A stretch of DNA of 64,000 nt from Polydactylus sextarius (GCA_016801845.1 CM028927.1:16492501-16556500), one strand, 5' to 3'. Shown: positions 14,301 through 27,100, counted from the first letter of the stretch. The notes: a model not told the origin generated them from the sequence alone. Numbers and translations are program-made.

Positions 14301-15274
14301 AGCGGATTAGAGACGCGCCTTGGCCCACTTTTCTCCCTCCTCCTCCTCTTTTCCCCCTTACCCCTCCACTGCAGGTACCAGACCAGAGTTTTAATCAAGC
14401 GTGCCTCAAAGTCAGGCGCAGCAACCTTCAGCAACACCTCTGCGCTCCCCCCACCCCCACCTTAGCCGTCGCTATCACCATCACCATCACCACCCGTGCT
14501 ATCCTTCCACCTCTCCTTAGTTGTCGTTCTCTCCATCTGTCCCTTCTATTTTCCAATCTATCTTTCATCTCCTTTCTCCCGGCTCACTGTCCTCGACTGT
14601 CCATCTCTGCATACCAACCAGAGCCGATGTTAAATGATAGTGTCTGAGCAGAGAGGCCATGGCGGTGGTGCCTCTTGATGTTTAGATTTGGCAAAGGGTG
14701 CAGCGTGAAATGTGCAGTGACGGTAAATGGGTAACGCTCTTGACATCTCGCACAACCAATTTTCACGTTCCTGTTGTGTTCTGTTTCATTAGTCCACACG
14801 TCACAACCGTGCAAAATGTGGAAGTTCACTTTGGAAGAGGAAGTGATGGTACTGAAGTTGGCAAAAATAAAATTAAGCAAAAACAAAAACTCCTTCATTG
14901 CATTTACACCTGAAGGAGCACAAAGGAGGTCATGAAACTATATGGAGAGAGAGTGTTTTTCCTAGACACTTTCATTCTTGATGGGTGATTTTCTTTTTTT
15001 TTTTCTACCCCGTCAGCCTTTTTTTAATCCCTTTTTTTTTTATTGCTTGTTTTCTGATGCCTGTTGTGTTCACCGCCTACGAAACAGATGTCATCAAGCA
15101 CAGCTGGAGCGGCGAAAAAAACGATGAGAAGAAGAGAGAACCTCATGCTGTTTTGCAGCCCGCCCCCTTTCTCTCTCTCTCTCGTTTATCCATCCAACAC
15201 AAAGCAAACCCTCTCCACTGTTACACATACACACAGACAGTCGTCTACCCATAATGCCGCAAGTTATGGCCTAC
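11316..15274 (-). other. rbms3: rbms3 intron, 3.96 kb
   Basis: This is a complete intron from gtaggc at 15274 to ctcctcag at 11316. It contains no recognised gene. There is a block at about 12470-12560 with short inverted repeats, including the palindrome CCACAATGCCTTGTGG (12540-12555), and T-rich stretches near 13420-13440 and 14990-15045. Confidence 0.85.
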
Positions 15275-15371
15275 CTGATATGTAGAAACTGGGGAAGCAG
15301 CGATGAAGGGCGTGATGGAGGTCTGTGCGATCATGCGGTTGGTGGCGATGCTGTAAGGCGAGGAGTAGAAC
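15275..15371 (-). CDS. rbms3: rbms3 exon: FYSSPYSIATNRM segment
   Basis: This 97-nt exon is one base completing Gly followed by 32 codons, starting FYSSPYSIATNRMIAQTS and ending ASPVSTYQ. The acceptor is ctttctcag|GTTCTA and the donor is TATCAG|gtaggc. The segment belongs to the Tyr/Ser/Pro/Ala-rich C-terminal region shared by RBMS1/2/3. TPFIAASPVSTYQ is the RBMS3 version, while RBMS1 as remembered has TPYIASPVSAYQ. The only clear difference from remembered human RBMS3 is Ala for Pro after NRMI. The exon is conspicuously GC-richer than the AT-rich intron on either side. Confidence 0.95.
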
Positions 15372-17580
15372 CTGAGAAAGGAAGCAAAGAGAAGACAAGA
15401 GAAGGTATGAAGATGTGAAGAAGAGGAGAGAGAGAGAGAGAGAGAGGGGAGTATAAGCAAGTCCATTATCTTCATATTAAGTACATTATATACAACAACT
15501 TAAATATTACATTCTGACACATCTTTTTAACACTAATGTTTTTCTGTCTGTATAATAAAAGAAATCACACACAATAAAAGAAACACACTGGAGATTTATC
15601 CTCTACACTGTTCTGCGAAAACACTCGGCCACATATTGAAAGCCACATAAAAGTTTCATATAGCACTCTGAACTGAAAACTTGGGTTGTATCACATCAAA
15701 CTGAGCTTTTTCATCACATAAAATAGGAGGTTGTCTGTATTTCTTTTCCAGACATACTCTGGTGCTAAAGCTACGCTGTGTGCTGTGTGCTGTGCAGGCC
15801 TGCATGGCTTAGGTACTACGCTTGTATGCTGAACTTGGAAGAAACTCAATGCATTTTAAGAAGCTGATGTTTGACATGAGCTGCAGAGAAGTGAGGTGGC
15901 CGGCTATGCTACTTTATCTTATTGGTTGAAGGTTTACAGCAACCGAGTGCTGGAATCCCCTGGGAGGCTAAGTGGGACGTCCAGTGGTTTCTGTCACCTA
16001 AGCTGAGGATTGTATTACTGGTTGAGGATATCAGACATGGTGCGTCCTATAGACAAGAAGACAACACAATGGATTTGAACATATAGAGTAAGCAATTCGT
16101 GTTTGATTCATGTATTACATTATATTTACCCTAATGTTCTTTTTTTTCAGTCCTAAACTCTTAAAGACATAAATAATGTCACCATATCAGATAACACACT
16201 GTCGGTAAAATGGCAACGCTTTACTGTCTTTTCTATATTTTGCCACCTCTATAAAATATCAAAGCTTAGTTTGTGGCAAAGGGAAGCTGTGTCACCACAG
16301 TAATATTTAACAAGAGTTTTAATAAGGTCAGTAGAAATGAAAACAAACTATATATTTGAATAAAAAAACTTTTTAGCGCCAATGTCAAGAAACACACAAG
16401 GGATAAAAATAACTTTGAAACACTCTTCATATGTTGCTAATGAGACACTGGAATAATAAGCACAATTTGGCTTCTTTAGGTTGGATTTTTGTCTTAATAT
16501 GGGCCAAAGAAGATTAAAAAAAAACAAAAAAAAACAAAAAACACTGTTTTCTCCTGTTCTCCTATGAATCTATACAGTTAAATTTGTTTAAATATTAATG
16601 CAAAATAGAAAAATGTAAATTCAGTCCCACAATAGCATATTTATGCATTATAAATGGATAATTTACATCATAATTATATTTTAGATTCACTAATCCAATT
16701 TGCATTTGAATTTTGATGTAACAGTAAGCATAGTCTGACAAATGTGAAGTGGCATTTTTCAGCTTTAGTTCCACTGCATTTTTTATTTTCTACTCCGCAT
16801 TAACATATGAATTAAAATGACTATATAGATATGTCTAAGTCTAAGGTGGCTGATTCACCAAGTTTCTCTGTCTACACTTGGTTAAGTTAACTACTTTTAT
16901 ATTCTTTGCTACTTAATTCAATCCATTTCCTTCTTTCTTTTGAGGAACATGATTATGAGGCTAAACTTCAGGTTGAATGTATAAAGAGTGAATCGGTCCT
17001 TTCCTCCCAGGTCTGTTGCTAATATCTGTGGGAATATAATTTGCCAGATTTGCAGCAAAACAGGCTTTTACACGGCAAGCTGTGTGTAATGAGTGATGCT
17101 ATTCATCCTTTTTTTTTGGGGGGGGGTTAAGGATTGACTCCGAGCCACTGGAGGATAAGTGGCTTAAGAAGTGGGGAGTTGGGAGCTTCCTGTGGATGAC
17201 TGAGACCAGAGGGAGTTAGAGGGGAGCCTCAGCTCTCCCCCTTCCTGTTTCAGTACAGCAGGGAAAAATAAAACACGTTGGTGGGTCATTTATTTCCACA
17301 GAACCATTAAGTCATGACATGAGGACGCAGGAACACACACACTTAAAGACCCAAACACACGTAAACACACACACAGCTTCACCGAGCTACCCTCTGCCAT
17401 TCCTCATCCGACCCCAACACTGAAAACTGATATCTGAAGTCAATATAGATTTCCTTAATCAAACAGTAACAAAGTGCAGACACTACATTAATCTTCATGT
17501 ATGACAGTTGTATTGACTAGAGGCCAATGAGCCAAGAGGTGAGAGTAGTCGCTGGTGCCAAGGATAGATCAAGCTCTTAC
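15372..17580 (-). other. rbms3: rbms3 intron, 2.2 kb
   Basis: This intron runs from gtaaga at 17580 to ttctcag at 15372. It is AT-rich sequence with a (GA) run near 15427-15446, an A-rich stretch near 16515-16545 and a T8G9 tract at about 17109-17126. No coding or RNA gene was seen. Confidence 0.85.
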
Positions 17581-17624
17581 CCATTCTGCATTGCAGCCGG
17601 GTCATATGTTAACGCCATGCCAGT
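17581..17624 (-). CDS. rbms3: rbms3 exon: TGMALTYDP segment
   Basis: This 44-nt mini-exon has 14 codons plus two bases: TGMALTYDPAAMQN and then GG of the following Gly. The acceptor is tttctctctttcag|ACTGG with a very good pyrimidine tract, and the donor is AATGG|gtaaga. It opens the C-terminal low-complexity half of the protein, which has no known fold. Remembered RBMS3 reads AGMALTYDPTAAIQNG here, so the fish copy has Thr for the first Ala and is one residue shorter in the Ala run. MALTYDP (RBMS1: MTLTYDP) again supports rbms3. It starts in phase 0, which fits both direct joining to the exon ending HREGE and insertion of the 84-nt candidate exon between them. Confidence 0.93.
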
Positions 17625-18213
17625 CTGAAAGAGAGAAAAAAAAAACACAATAAAGATAAAAGATTGATCACAAATCAACAGGATAAAAGATATAGAAAGT
17701 GAGATTAAACTGCAACTGTAACTAAAATCACAAACTGAGAAACAATCAGAAATCCTGCAAAACATTTATTCAGTCACATTTCAGTAGGTAAGAAAATGCT
17801 GCTGCGTACACACTGTAGGTTGAACATGACTGCATTATGTCACTGTTTGCTGCTGCGTGTTGCACTGCGCTGGGAAATCTGTCGATATGTTCCTGCACCA
17901 ATGTCAGCATGATAATTTGCTGTACCTTTAATGTACTTGGGGAATAACGTGATTTATACCCTGATTCTTTTTTTGTTCAAAACAAATTAAATCAAATCAA
18001 AATCAACTCATTTTAAATTGGAAAAACTGACAAGTGACAAAGCCAATGTGGGGAAAAGCTTAGTCAATAGGACAAAGTGAATTAGTATTGAGGACGCCCT
18101 CTTTTTCCATTTCAATCACGTACAGTCATGTTTTTATGAATGAGAGGAAATGAAGAAATGCCCTTTGGAGAGAAAAGGAGTGAGCAGAAAACGGAGTTCT
18201 TTGTCTGGTGATA

Positions 18214-18302
<89 letters not shown>
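18214..18302. repeat. Interrupted (TG)n with (GA)n tail
   Basis: Two TG runs (18214-18240 and 18247-18286) are separated by TTTTAA and followed by a short GA run. Confidence 0.95.
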
Positions 18303-19862
18303 CCCTCTTAGAGTCCAGCAGAGAAACCTGCGCGCTGCAATCCGTCATCTGCATTCCTGAAGGTTCTCTCCCGGAGGAGAGCTAATCCGATTTCTTTTAA
18401 CGGAAGGCTGCTGAGGACGGCAGATTTCATCAGCATACACAGGCACACGCTAACACACACATACACACACACACACACTTTTCTTGTCCTTCCTCTTTCT
18501 CTCTCACTTTGCGCTGGCTCCCTCATCATCTTCTGTTCTCTTGCTTTCTTTCTGTACCTTTCTCTCTTCATCCCTCGCCTACCTCATCTCTTAATCTACC
18601 CCCCCTCCCCTCCTGTCTGTCTGTGCCTCTCTTTTGCCCTTGTTCCTCCAAAGGGCTACCTACGCGGAGCTACACTGTTGAGGGAATAGTGGCTCAGAGG
18701 AGCAGGGGGGATCAGTGAGCCTGGACCAAACCGACAAGAGTGAGCAAAAACAGGGAATCTGCACCGAATGAATAAGCCCTGCGGATGTGTAGAAATGTGT
18801 GTGTGGTGGTGGGGCTTTGTAGTCAATTTGTGCGAGAATGCATTTGTAGAATTGGTTTCAGGGGAAATTTTATGTAAAGTTGGATGAAGGAACTTGCAAC
18901 AGTTATGTGTTATTTAAATATCTTTTAATTTATTTGTGTATTTGCACCATCAGTGTCTATGAACATCCCTGTCTGTGAGTCACAACATGCAGATGTTCCT
19001 GTATCACAAACCCCCTTTACTCTTAATGTGAGATCAAGAGAATCTCATGGCGCTCCTATCCATTTGTGTCTGGGAGCGTGTGTTCACATGTGTCGCTACC
19101 AGCATTGGCAGACATGACCAGCTGTCTGGTGAGGCTGATAACTCCCATAAGCACTGCCCTCGGTTCCTGTGCTGATGAATTCCACAGCAGCGAAGCTCCT
19201 AGGCCAGAGACCCTGCATGGCCAATGACTGATTACTGATGCAGTCCGCTTTTGGCTCTGTCGCAACGAAGGGAAAGGGGAAAAGACAGAGACAGTGTGTG
19301 TATATGCTTTTGTCTGAGCTTGATCCAAGACTGAATAAAAAAAAAAAAAAAAAAAACCCTCGACTACAGTGTATACTGTGCAGACTCAGTGAACAAAGCT
19401 TGGCCCGGGGAAGAGCTGGGCATGGCTTTCACAAAGAGAGCAGCGACATATGTTCATTTTTTGCTTTTTAAGTGAGGCTGAAACTGCCTCACGCAGTGAT
19501 TTAACGAAGTGACACAATGATGTTGGGAGTGTTGGAAAATAAATCAGTTGCCTCCAATCATTAATCATTCAGGTTTAGCAAATTCTGAAGAATTGTTTTG
19601 CATTAATATCTTGTCATCTGTGCTCTTGGGTGTACAAAAAGCATTTTGTCTTACTAATGTATTTCCAATGCAAATGTAAATTTACTTTCTCAAATCAATA
19701 TAGCAGCTCCCTCTTTTAAACCAGCGAATACATATATATGCATATCTTAAACACAGATTCTTAAAAAAGGGTCAGCTGAGGACAGACATATGTTGCAGCT
19801 GCAAGGACACCTGTGTTGTACTTATACAGGAAATAAGAGCTGAGCCATTGCCTCTTATCCTA

Positions 19863-19864
<2 letters not shown>

Positions 19865-19895
<31 letters not shown>

Positions 19896-20014
19896 GACCC
19901 ACTCCCTTGCATTTTTGCCTTCAATACACAGATTCGCTCTTTATTTTTCCTTCTTGCCTTGTGGCCACACACTCTCTCATACTCACACTCACACTCACAC
20001 ACACACACACACAC
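19865..20014. repeat. Two (CA)n runs 85 bp apart
   Basis: CA runs lie at 19865-19893 and about 19981-20014, the second partly as CACACT units. The Thr-His frames around them are not genes. Confidence 0.9.
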
Positions 20015-20162
20015 GGACATCTGTCAGGCTTTCACACAGAGTGGAAAGCCGGATGTTTTTTTCATCTACACTCATTCCCCTAGAGTAGGTGCTTGAGAAG
20101 TGTGACTTTGAAAGTTTTTGTGTGTAGGCGTGTGTGTTAGTGAAAGAGAGCAAGGATGTGAC

Positions 20163-20223
20163 GAGAGAGAGAGAGAGAGAGAGAGAGAAGACGGGGTACC
20201 CATGGCGCTTATATCTGTGTCTC

Positions 20224-20254
<31 letters not shown>
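20163..20254. repeat. (GA)n and (TG)n runs
   Basis: GA lies at 20163-20189 and TG at 20227-20254, with a short unique spacer between them. Confidence 0.95.
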
Positions 20255-23200
20255 TTGGCAGAGAGAAAAAGATTGCAGTGACTAATATGTTTGTCAGCAT
20301 GAGACAGCGAGAGACAGCATTTTCTAGGCTCCCATTTTGCGTAGTTTACAGGAAAATCTGTCATATATTTCTCAATCCTCACCACCAGCCACCCCGCAGC
20401 ACTCAAACCCTTGTAACTCCTGACTGATCATGCAATGTGTTCTCTATCTCTTCTCTTTCTCTTAGTCTCAGTGAGTCACTCGCTCGCTTTCCCCCTCCAT
20501 ATGTTGCCGTGGGATCTGGGAAGACTTCAAACACGACACAGACAGCGAAACAAACTGGGAGGGAAGTTGATGGCGAGAAAGGGAGAGCGTTTAAATACAG
20601 GGGAGGGGGCAGGAAAAAAGAGGAGGAGAGTGACAGAAAGCCAGAGATACGGGCAGAGTGAGATGTACTGTAAAGATGGAGAGGAAGAAGGTAGAAAGTC
20701 AGGGAGAAAGAGAGAGTAATGGATGGTGTGGGCTGTTTGTCCCCCCCCTTCATCTCCCTGCCACAGGGAGTGAGGTGAGGAATGGCCTCAACTCTGATAA
20801 ACAGACTAACATGTGATGCCTATCTCCCATCTCGCTGCCTGTACAACTGATCAATGACCACAAGGGTGCACACACACTCACATACACACATGTAAACATA
20901 CGCTCGGCTCACTATACTATCCCTATGAGGGTCCTTTCTGTTGACTCTATAGGGCTCTGCAGACTTAGGTCTAATCCAAGTGTATACCAGTTAAAGCCAA
21001 GATTTGAGCAGAAATCCCAGAGTTTATAATGACATCTAATGAAGAGCATCTGTGCTTTTTCTTGCAAGTATACATGAGAAACATGAAAAAAATATTAAAC
21101 TAGCAATGAATCTAAATCAACGAAGCGTCATTTATCTTTATGTCACTTTGATGTTGTACATTAAATGTTAGAATAAGAACTACAATTCTTTAAACAATTT
21201 AGTTTGATGAACTCTTGTCTTAATTTAACTTAAATCCCGAAACATACAACTTTCAAATACTGCCTTGTTAAGTTCAGAAGCCTCATTTAATAAAAATCCC
21301 TCTGTCATCCTGAAGGTCTAAATCTCAGAGAGGTCCTTTCAAGGATAGCAAAACAACAGCACATAAAAACACACACACAAACACCAATAAACAAATAAAA
21401 GCTGGCACACACTGGAGCATGTTTGGCTACATACATTCACACTCACTGCCTTGAACCCAGGCTGTTAAACCTCGGTCTCTCAGTCATGCCGTCATGCCTT
21501 AATGCAGTGTAATGTGAAACGCTGCAGGAGGGAGGGAGGGGGGGTAAAGAGATGTGAGTGAAGAGAGAGGTATGATGCAGAGGAGGGATTTCTCTCTCAC
21601 TCAGATGGCAGGAAATAACTTTTTTTTTTTACCAAGATAAACCCACAAATAGATGCCTCTAAGTGTGTTCACAAGCAAAGTTTTCACCTTCATCTGCATT
21701 TATTTGCCCCGAAGAGCCATTGAACTTTACCAACTCTATTTATTTAACCATAAGCTTGTTGCCTACAGATGCACCGTGTGTGTGTCTGTGAGAGTTGAAA
21801 CAACTTTGCATCTAATTGTGTTTTTGCATTGACTTAATATGGACAACGCATCTCTCTGACTCTCTTCTAATTTTAACTTGTGATGTGGTGCTTTTTTTTC
21901 TTGATGATGACAGCTAAATCCTATCTCTGCAACATTTGCAACACTTTTAATGTTGGCTCTTCAATATCAATGGCTACTTCTGCCATAGATATACATTTAT
22001 TTATGCAAATCACAGTCCTTCATCAGTAAGAAACTGTGGTCTGGATGAAAATTCAGGAACAGGTATATATGTGTATATGTATATGGCATATGTATACATA
22101 CATTTTTAAAATATTAAACCATAAATTCAATCTTTTCCTGTATTTTAATGAAGTGTTTTAGTTTCCTTAACCATCCAACATGTAGCGCACAGGATGGAAA
22201 CTTACAGCCCTGTGCTTTTTATGAACATATACACACTCCGACCTCCTCAATGTGACTTCTAAGCAGGAAGTAGATGTCACACACCCTGTTAAACACATTT
22301 TTACAGGAGACAGAAAAGACAATGTGTCTGTATAAAAGACATGGGCTGTGAGATATAGGAAATAAATAAAGCAAAAGGACGAAAAAGGTGTTTCCTCAAT
22401 TTTAGCAGTGTAGGATTTGTTCCTTATCTTTATTGAACCGTCAACATGAACTACACACACGCACGCACACACACATACATGGTCATCTGACTTTGAGTTA
22501 ACTGAACTGACCCTGTCAATGTGTGGGCCTGTGAGGCGATGTAGCAGTGTGATTTAGGTTAAACACGCTTCACTGGCTTATAGGTGTTAGTGCTGCTGAA
22601 CATGTGATGTGACGGACAGGAACAAACACACAAACTCACACACATACTTACAGCTGGTGTAGAACTGCACTAACTCCACACACATCCAGGACTTCCACCC
22701 CCACACAAACACACAGAGAGCATGTGTATTCTGAAGGGCAAACATTTCATCTCTGCTGGTCTCCTCTACATTGCAGTTTCAGCACAACTGTCAGCCTCAG
22801 TGTGTGTGTGTGTGTGTGTATTCACTCTATATAGTCCAGTCTGAAACACTCCTCTACGTGTCTCCTCTGTGTGTCCTTTCCACTATAGCTGGTCGGTAGC
22901 CGATGAAGAGACTTTAACCTTGTCTCCACATGTTGCTGATGAATATGTTACCACTGTATCCAATTTCAGGTTTCCTTGCATTCTGATGTATGTTGAGAAT
23001 ATATGTGTTCAGTGAGGCGTTAGGCTTGAGATGCAATTTACGTGACAGCACCTATACATCCGTGGGTAGTTTGATCGATATCTAGGGTATTTTTTCTGTT
23101 TTTTTTTTAACAGCTCTATACCTTAGAGTAAATATAAATGACAGGCAGTAATGGTTTACATGAAGCCAGATGTTATAGCCAACTTGTCTGGGGGCCTTCT

Positions 23201-23491
23201 GAGAAGGGTGGGGCCTGTTCTAGGAATTACCATTACCTCAGAGGTAAACGCCTTATTTAAAATGTCATCATGCTGGAAGGGAAAGAGCTTAACTCACTTA
23301 ACTCACATATTTTTGGCCATATCTGGGTTTTCAAATTATTGATTTTTGCTGTATTCAGGGCAATTATGCAGAAAATATGAAGTATTGCATTTGTGGATCT
23401 TTTAAAAGGTCAAGAATTACAGCAAATAGCAATCACAGGATACTGCAATACTTTTAAATTATGACTATTTCAAAACTACCTCGGCTGTTAA

Positions 23492-23625
23492 TTTATTTTT
23501 GTTAAATAGTTTATTATGTCAAGTATATGTATATGCCAAAATTGTTTAGCAAAAAAGTTCTAAAAGTTCAATCTTTACTTGAAAATATCAGCTTCTTATC
23601 ACAAAAAACATTTAACATTTTTATT
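23492..23625 (-). promoter_or_regulatory. Possible polyadenylation signals after the candidate exon
   Basis: Three AATAAA hexamers occur on the minus strand at 23620-23625, 23510-23515 and 23492-23497. The first is about 90 nt past the TAG that ends the extended reading frame of the candidate exon at 23879. They would suit an alternative last exon, but AATAAA is frequent in AT-rich intron sequence, so on their own they prove nothing. Confidence 0.2.
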
Positions 23626-23795
23626 TTAATTTTTAGCTTCATCTATTAGCCTTCATATGTGGATGGAGAAGGTTAAATCATCATGGAGATGATTTAGCTG
23701 TCTTTTTACATGACCTAGCTATGAAATTGAGGTAATTTGACAACAGGTGGACGTCTGTGGGTAAATGGGTCGTAACTCGTCCCGTCCACAGGCAC

Positions 23796-23879
23796 CTGGT
23801 CGATGAAGAGGTCAAAGTCATTGATTAGAGGCCAGTGGATGGTTGGAGAAAAATCAAGGAGGCCATTCTCATCCAACAC
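23796..23879 (-). CDS. Candidate alternative exon of rbms3 (unproven)
   Basis: The sequence shows an 84-nt segment bordered by tggtctcag|GTGTTG and GACCAG|gtgcct. It is open in exactly the phase left by the exon at 24149-24043 and expected by the exon at 17624-17581 (phase 0 to 0). It would add 28 residues starting VLDENGLLDFSPTIHW and ending NDFDLFIDQ, an acidic and hydrophobic peptide quite unlike the basic linker around it. The intron between it and the RRM2-ending exon would be only 163 nt. The acceptor's pyrimidine tract is weak and the donor is moderate (GTGCCT). If the donor is not used, the frame stays open for 54 codons to a TAG at 23717-23715, followed by AATAAA signals, so it could instead be an alternative last exon. 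I do not recognise the peptide from any RBMS protein. An open run of this length is not rare by chance, so this is inference only. Confidence 0.3.
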
Positions 23880-24042
23880 CTGAGACCAGTGTTGAGCACA
23901 AACATGGAATAATTACTATAGCTGAAATCTTCTGTAAAGTAAATTGACTTGGAGATAAAATTGCACATCATGATTTGCAGATGTGGAACACTAATATCTG
24001 TAAGCTCAGTTAAATGAGGTTTTTGAGACAGTGACATCTCAC

Positions 24043-24149
24043 CTCGCCTTCTCTGTGCCACGGCCTCCCGTTCTGAGGATACTTGCTCTGACTCTGACGT
24101 TTCTTCTGTCCTCCGTCAGCAAATTTGCAGAGCAATGGCTCCGTGGGAG
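24043..24149 (-). CDS. rbms3: rbms3 exon: end of RRM2 and basic linker
   Basis: This 107-nt exon is two bases completing Ala followed by 35 codons, from PTEPLLCKFADGG to NGRPWHREGE. PLLCKFAD is the last beta strand of RRM2. The basic stretch QKKRQSQSKY follows and starts the linker to the low-complexity C-terminal half. The acceptor is tctctgcag|CTCCC and the donor is GGCGAG|gtgaga, which leaves phase 0. RBMS1 has a known splice variant that adds Val-Arg-Leu after this Glu; here the codons after the donor would read V-R-C and no GT lies at +9, so that variant is not supported. Compared with remembered human RBMS3, this copy has Pro for Thr in SKYPQNG and His for Pro in RPWHREGE. A possible extra exon lies only 163 nt downstream (23796-23879). 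Confidence 0.96.
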
Positions 24150-27100
24150 CTGCAGAGACAAGGAAAGAAGACAAAGTCATGTTAGGAAGACAATATCTGA
24201 TAACCCCTGCAGAAGGACAGCAGCCCTTTTGAACCTTGTCACATTTCTCCTCTTCTACCACCTCACCTCTGCTTCTCCCTCCTCATTCCCTCTTCTCCGC
24301 CCTCCTATGAAGCTCTTAGACAAATTCCCAGACCAATGATGTTGGCAGGCCTTCCCTACCCAGGCCCAGGCTGGCAGCCCATGAAAGAGCATTGCAGGGT
24401 ATTGTTGAAATAATAATCACAGTAATCGCTCTTGTAAATACCTCTGAGATGGTAATGTAGGACCGCTCTGTCAGCCAAAGCTTGTTTCTAGAAGGCGTTC
24501 CTGTTCCCGACGCATAATCCCTCTGTGTTTTACTTTAACAGCCATCTTCTCCTTTATTTGAAATTTTATGCCTTTTTCCACTCAGAAACTAGCAGAGCAA
24601 GCGTCTCAGCGGGCTGCGGTGTTTGAACAGAGGCTGTCGTACATTTAAATCTGCTGTTCTCACAGTGAACACTGGAGGCAGTCTAACCATTTCTGACGTA
24701 GTACAAAAGTAAAGTTTACTGGCATGAATGGCTTCGTTTCATACCTGGCCAGTGTCTATCATCAACCAACAGGAAAACATGACACAAAATAGCTGTTATT
24801 AATCCAATTAAAATAGAAAAAGGCCCTTTATTCAGCAACCTATCTCTGTATCAACAGTCTTTTGTATGTATAATTGCCAATAAAAGGTTGATGAAAGTGT
24901 TGCCGTGACCTCTGTCGCTATAAAGATAACTTCTCAAAGGGCACTTTCTCACACTTGAGCTGCAGGTGAGTGTCAGAAGAGACAAGACTGATTCAGGCAA
25001 GAGGGCTCTCCTGATGAGATACTGTGAGGAGAGAGAAAAAATCTGTAGAAAGACAGCCTCAATGAAAGTAGAAGGTGAAAGAGAAAAAAAAAAAACAGAG
25101 AAAAGAGGAAAAAAAAGTTTCTGAGTGAGGTTTTCTCGTGAGAAACGGGTGGCTCTTTTGGCCAGGGATCTGGGGGTCTTAACAGCGTCCATCCACCCCC
25201 CCTTTTCAGTCTGCGTCAGCCAGATCGGAATCTCTTTGGAAGCAGGCTGTGGAGATGAGCGAGGGAATGGAAGACAGTTGGATAAAGTGGAAAAAAAAAA
25301 TATATGTGTTTAGACATAGCGGGGAAAGAAACAAGATACAGAAAAGGAGGAGAAAAAGAGATAAGGGAAATGGCTGAGTGACAGAGTGAGAAACAATGGC
25401 AAAACAGAGGTAGAGAGAGGATCAAACACTCATTCCCTGTGAGGGCGGTACAGTTCAGCAACAGTACAGTACACACTGAGCCTGCGAGCTTATCCAAACA
25501 CTGAACCGCTGCTGCCCTGCACCTGGTGGTTTAAAAAGGGACCCGTTGGCTCTCCTGTCAACGCATTTGCATTACAGCTCTGGCAGCTCGTGACACGGCC
25601 ATCGTGTGATGACACGGGCTGATGACGGGGCGGTCTGTGGGAAGCGAGCAACAGACCTTTTATCGCGCCGAGCTACAGATGACCCCCACCGCAGTAAAAA
25701 AAACTGTTGACGCTTTAATCCTCGCAAACCCACAAGTTAACAGGCATTTGATAATGATGCAGCATCACAAGATGTAGCAGGAAATTGACAAGGCACTGAC
25801 AGCAATAAAACACCCTGAAGTCAAGTTATGACAGGGGATGGTTTCTAGTTGAGTGAAATGATTTGGGTGTTAATGAGCTAACATGATGTGTTTATGCATT
25901 TCCTCTGCCTGACACTCCAATACTGTAAATACCATCGTATTTGGGGAGATTTATTTTGTACTGACAGTGGGTGTGTGTTTGATTTTGTTATAGGACCAGA
26001 CAGAGGCAAACTTATCTTTAAAAAAACATAACATGTTTGAGTGTGTTTGAGTGGCTTTAGGGGCTACTGTGGGAGCACAGTATTCAGAATCAGCCCAGGA
26101 GAACACAGTCAGGAAGGGTGAGAGAGAGAAGCTGCAGAAGAAAAACAACAAAACTGGTTCCAAACCTCTCCACTGGCACTCTGGGAGATAATTAGCTATC
26201 GGAGAAATTTGGAGAATCTGACACAGAGCACGCTGACGTTCCCCCCACTGACTACATCTCCAGTTCCCACAGTGAATGAGCCAATTTGTTTAAGACTTCA
26301 ACCCAAGATCAACAATCTCACACCACCCCACCCACCCTGTGAACACACTCACCCCTCTATAGCCCTGCCCTTAAAGGTTTGTCTGCTGTAACCCCTGAAA
26401 AAAAACATGCAAATACCTACAGACACATGCACACACAATGCAGACCGCTGGCAGCCTTAAAAACCCTTCACAGACCTCTCACCACACACACCGTCATCAC
26501 TGGCATGGCCCAGAATAAACCGGGCCACTGGCTGCGCATACTGGTTTGCTGATGCTGCGTCTTTACACCACAGACTCACACGTTTCACACAGGCTCCAGT
26601 CAGAGTACATTATGTAGGGGGCCGCTTGCAAAAAAGAAAAAAAAAGGGGGTTTGGTTATGAACCAATTTGTTGCCCTTTAATGATCCCAAATTATGGGAA
26701 AAAAGACATAAAGTGTTTTTGGTCAGAGGTCAACAACTGCCGATAACAAGGTGCGCTGTGGGGGACTCTAATTGTTTTTATGTGGGTTGCCGTAGGAACT
26801 GGTAAACACGCTAATGAGGGGTGACCACAAGACATGCGCACGTGTGTGTGTGTGTTCTGTGGAGTGTGCACACCAAGACCAACCGCAATCATGCACACAA
26901 CAGCAAGAAGAGCAGTGTTGGCCAGTTTACTGAGACTAAAATGTCTGCGCTCGCTAACCTCGTTTGATCACGACCACAGCTCAGTCGTTCTCTCCACACT
27001 GTGCATTTTGGCCGGGAAGAGATAGTCATGGCTTTCTGCTCATCAATAGACACATTACCACCCAGTAAAATGAACAAATAAATGTAGGCAGATGCACTTC

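Larger units (their letters stand above)
17625..24042 (-). other. rbms3: rbms3 intron, 6.4 kb, with candidate internal exon
   Basis: This intron runs from gtgaga at 24042 to ctttcag at 17625. It is crowded with simple repeats between 18200 and 20260 (TG, CA, GA and polyA), has a purine-rich stretch near 20560-20720 and a G-rich quadruplex-type motif at 21527-21544. The only gene-like signal is the possible alternative exon near its 5' end (23796-23879). Confidence 0.85.

Noticed and set aside
24034..24042. RBMS1-type Val-Arg-Leu extension after the HREGE exon
   Set aside because: The codons would read V-R-C and there is no GT at the needed position, so the alternative donor is absent.
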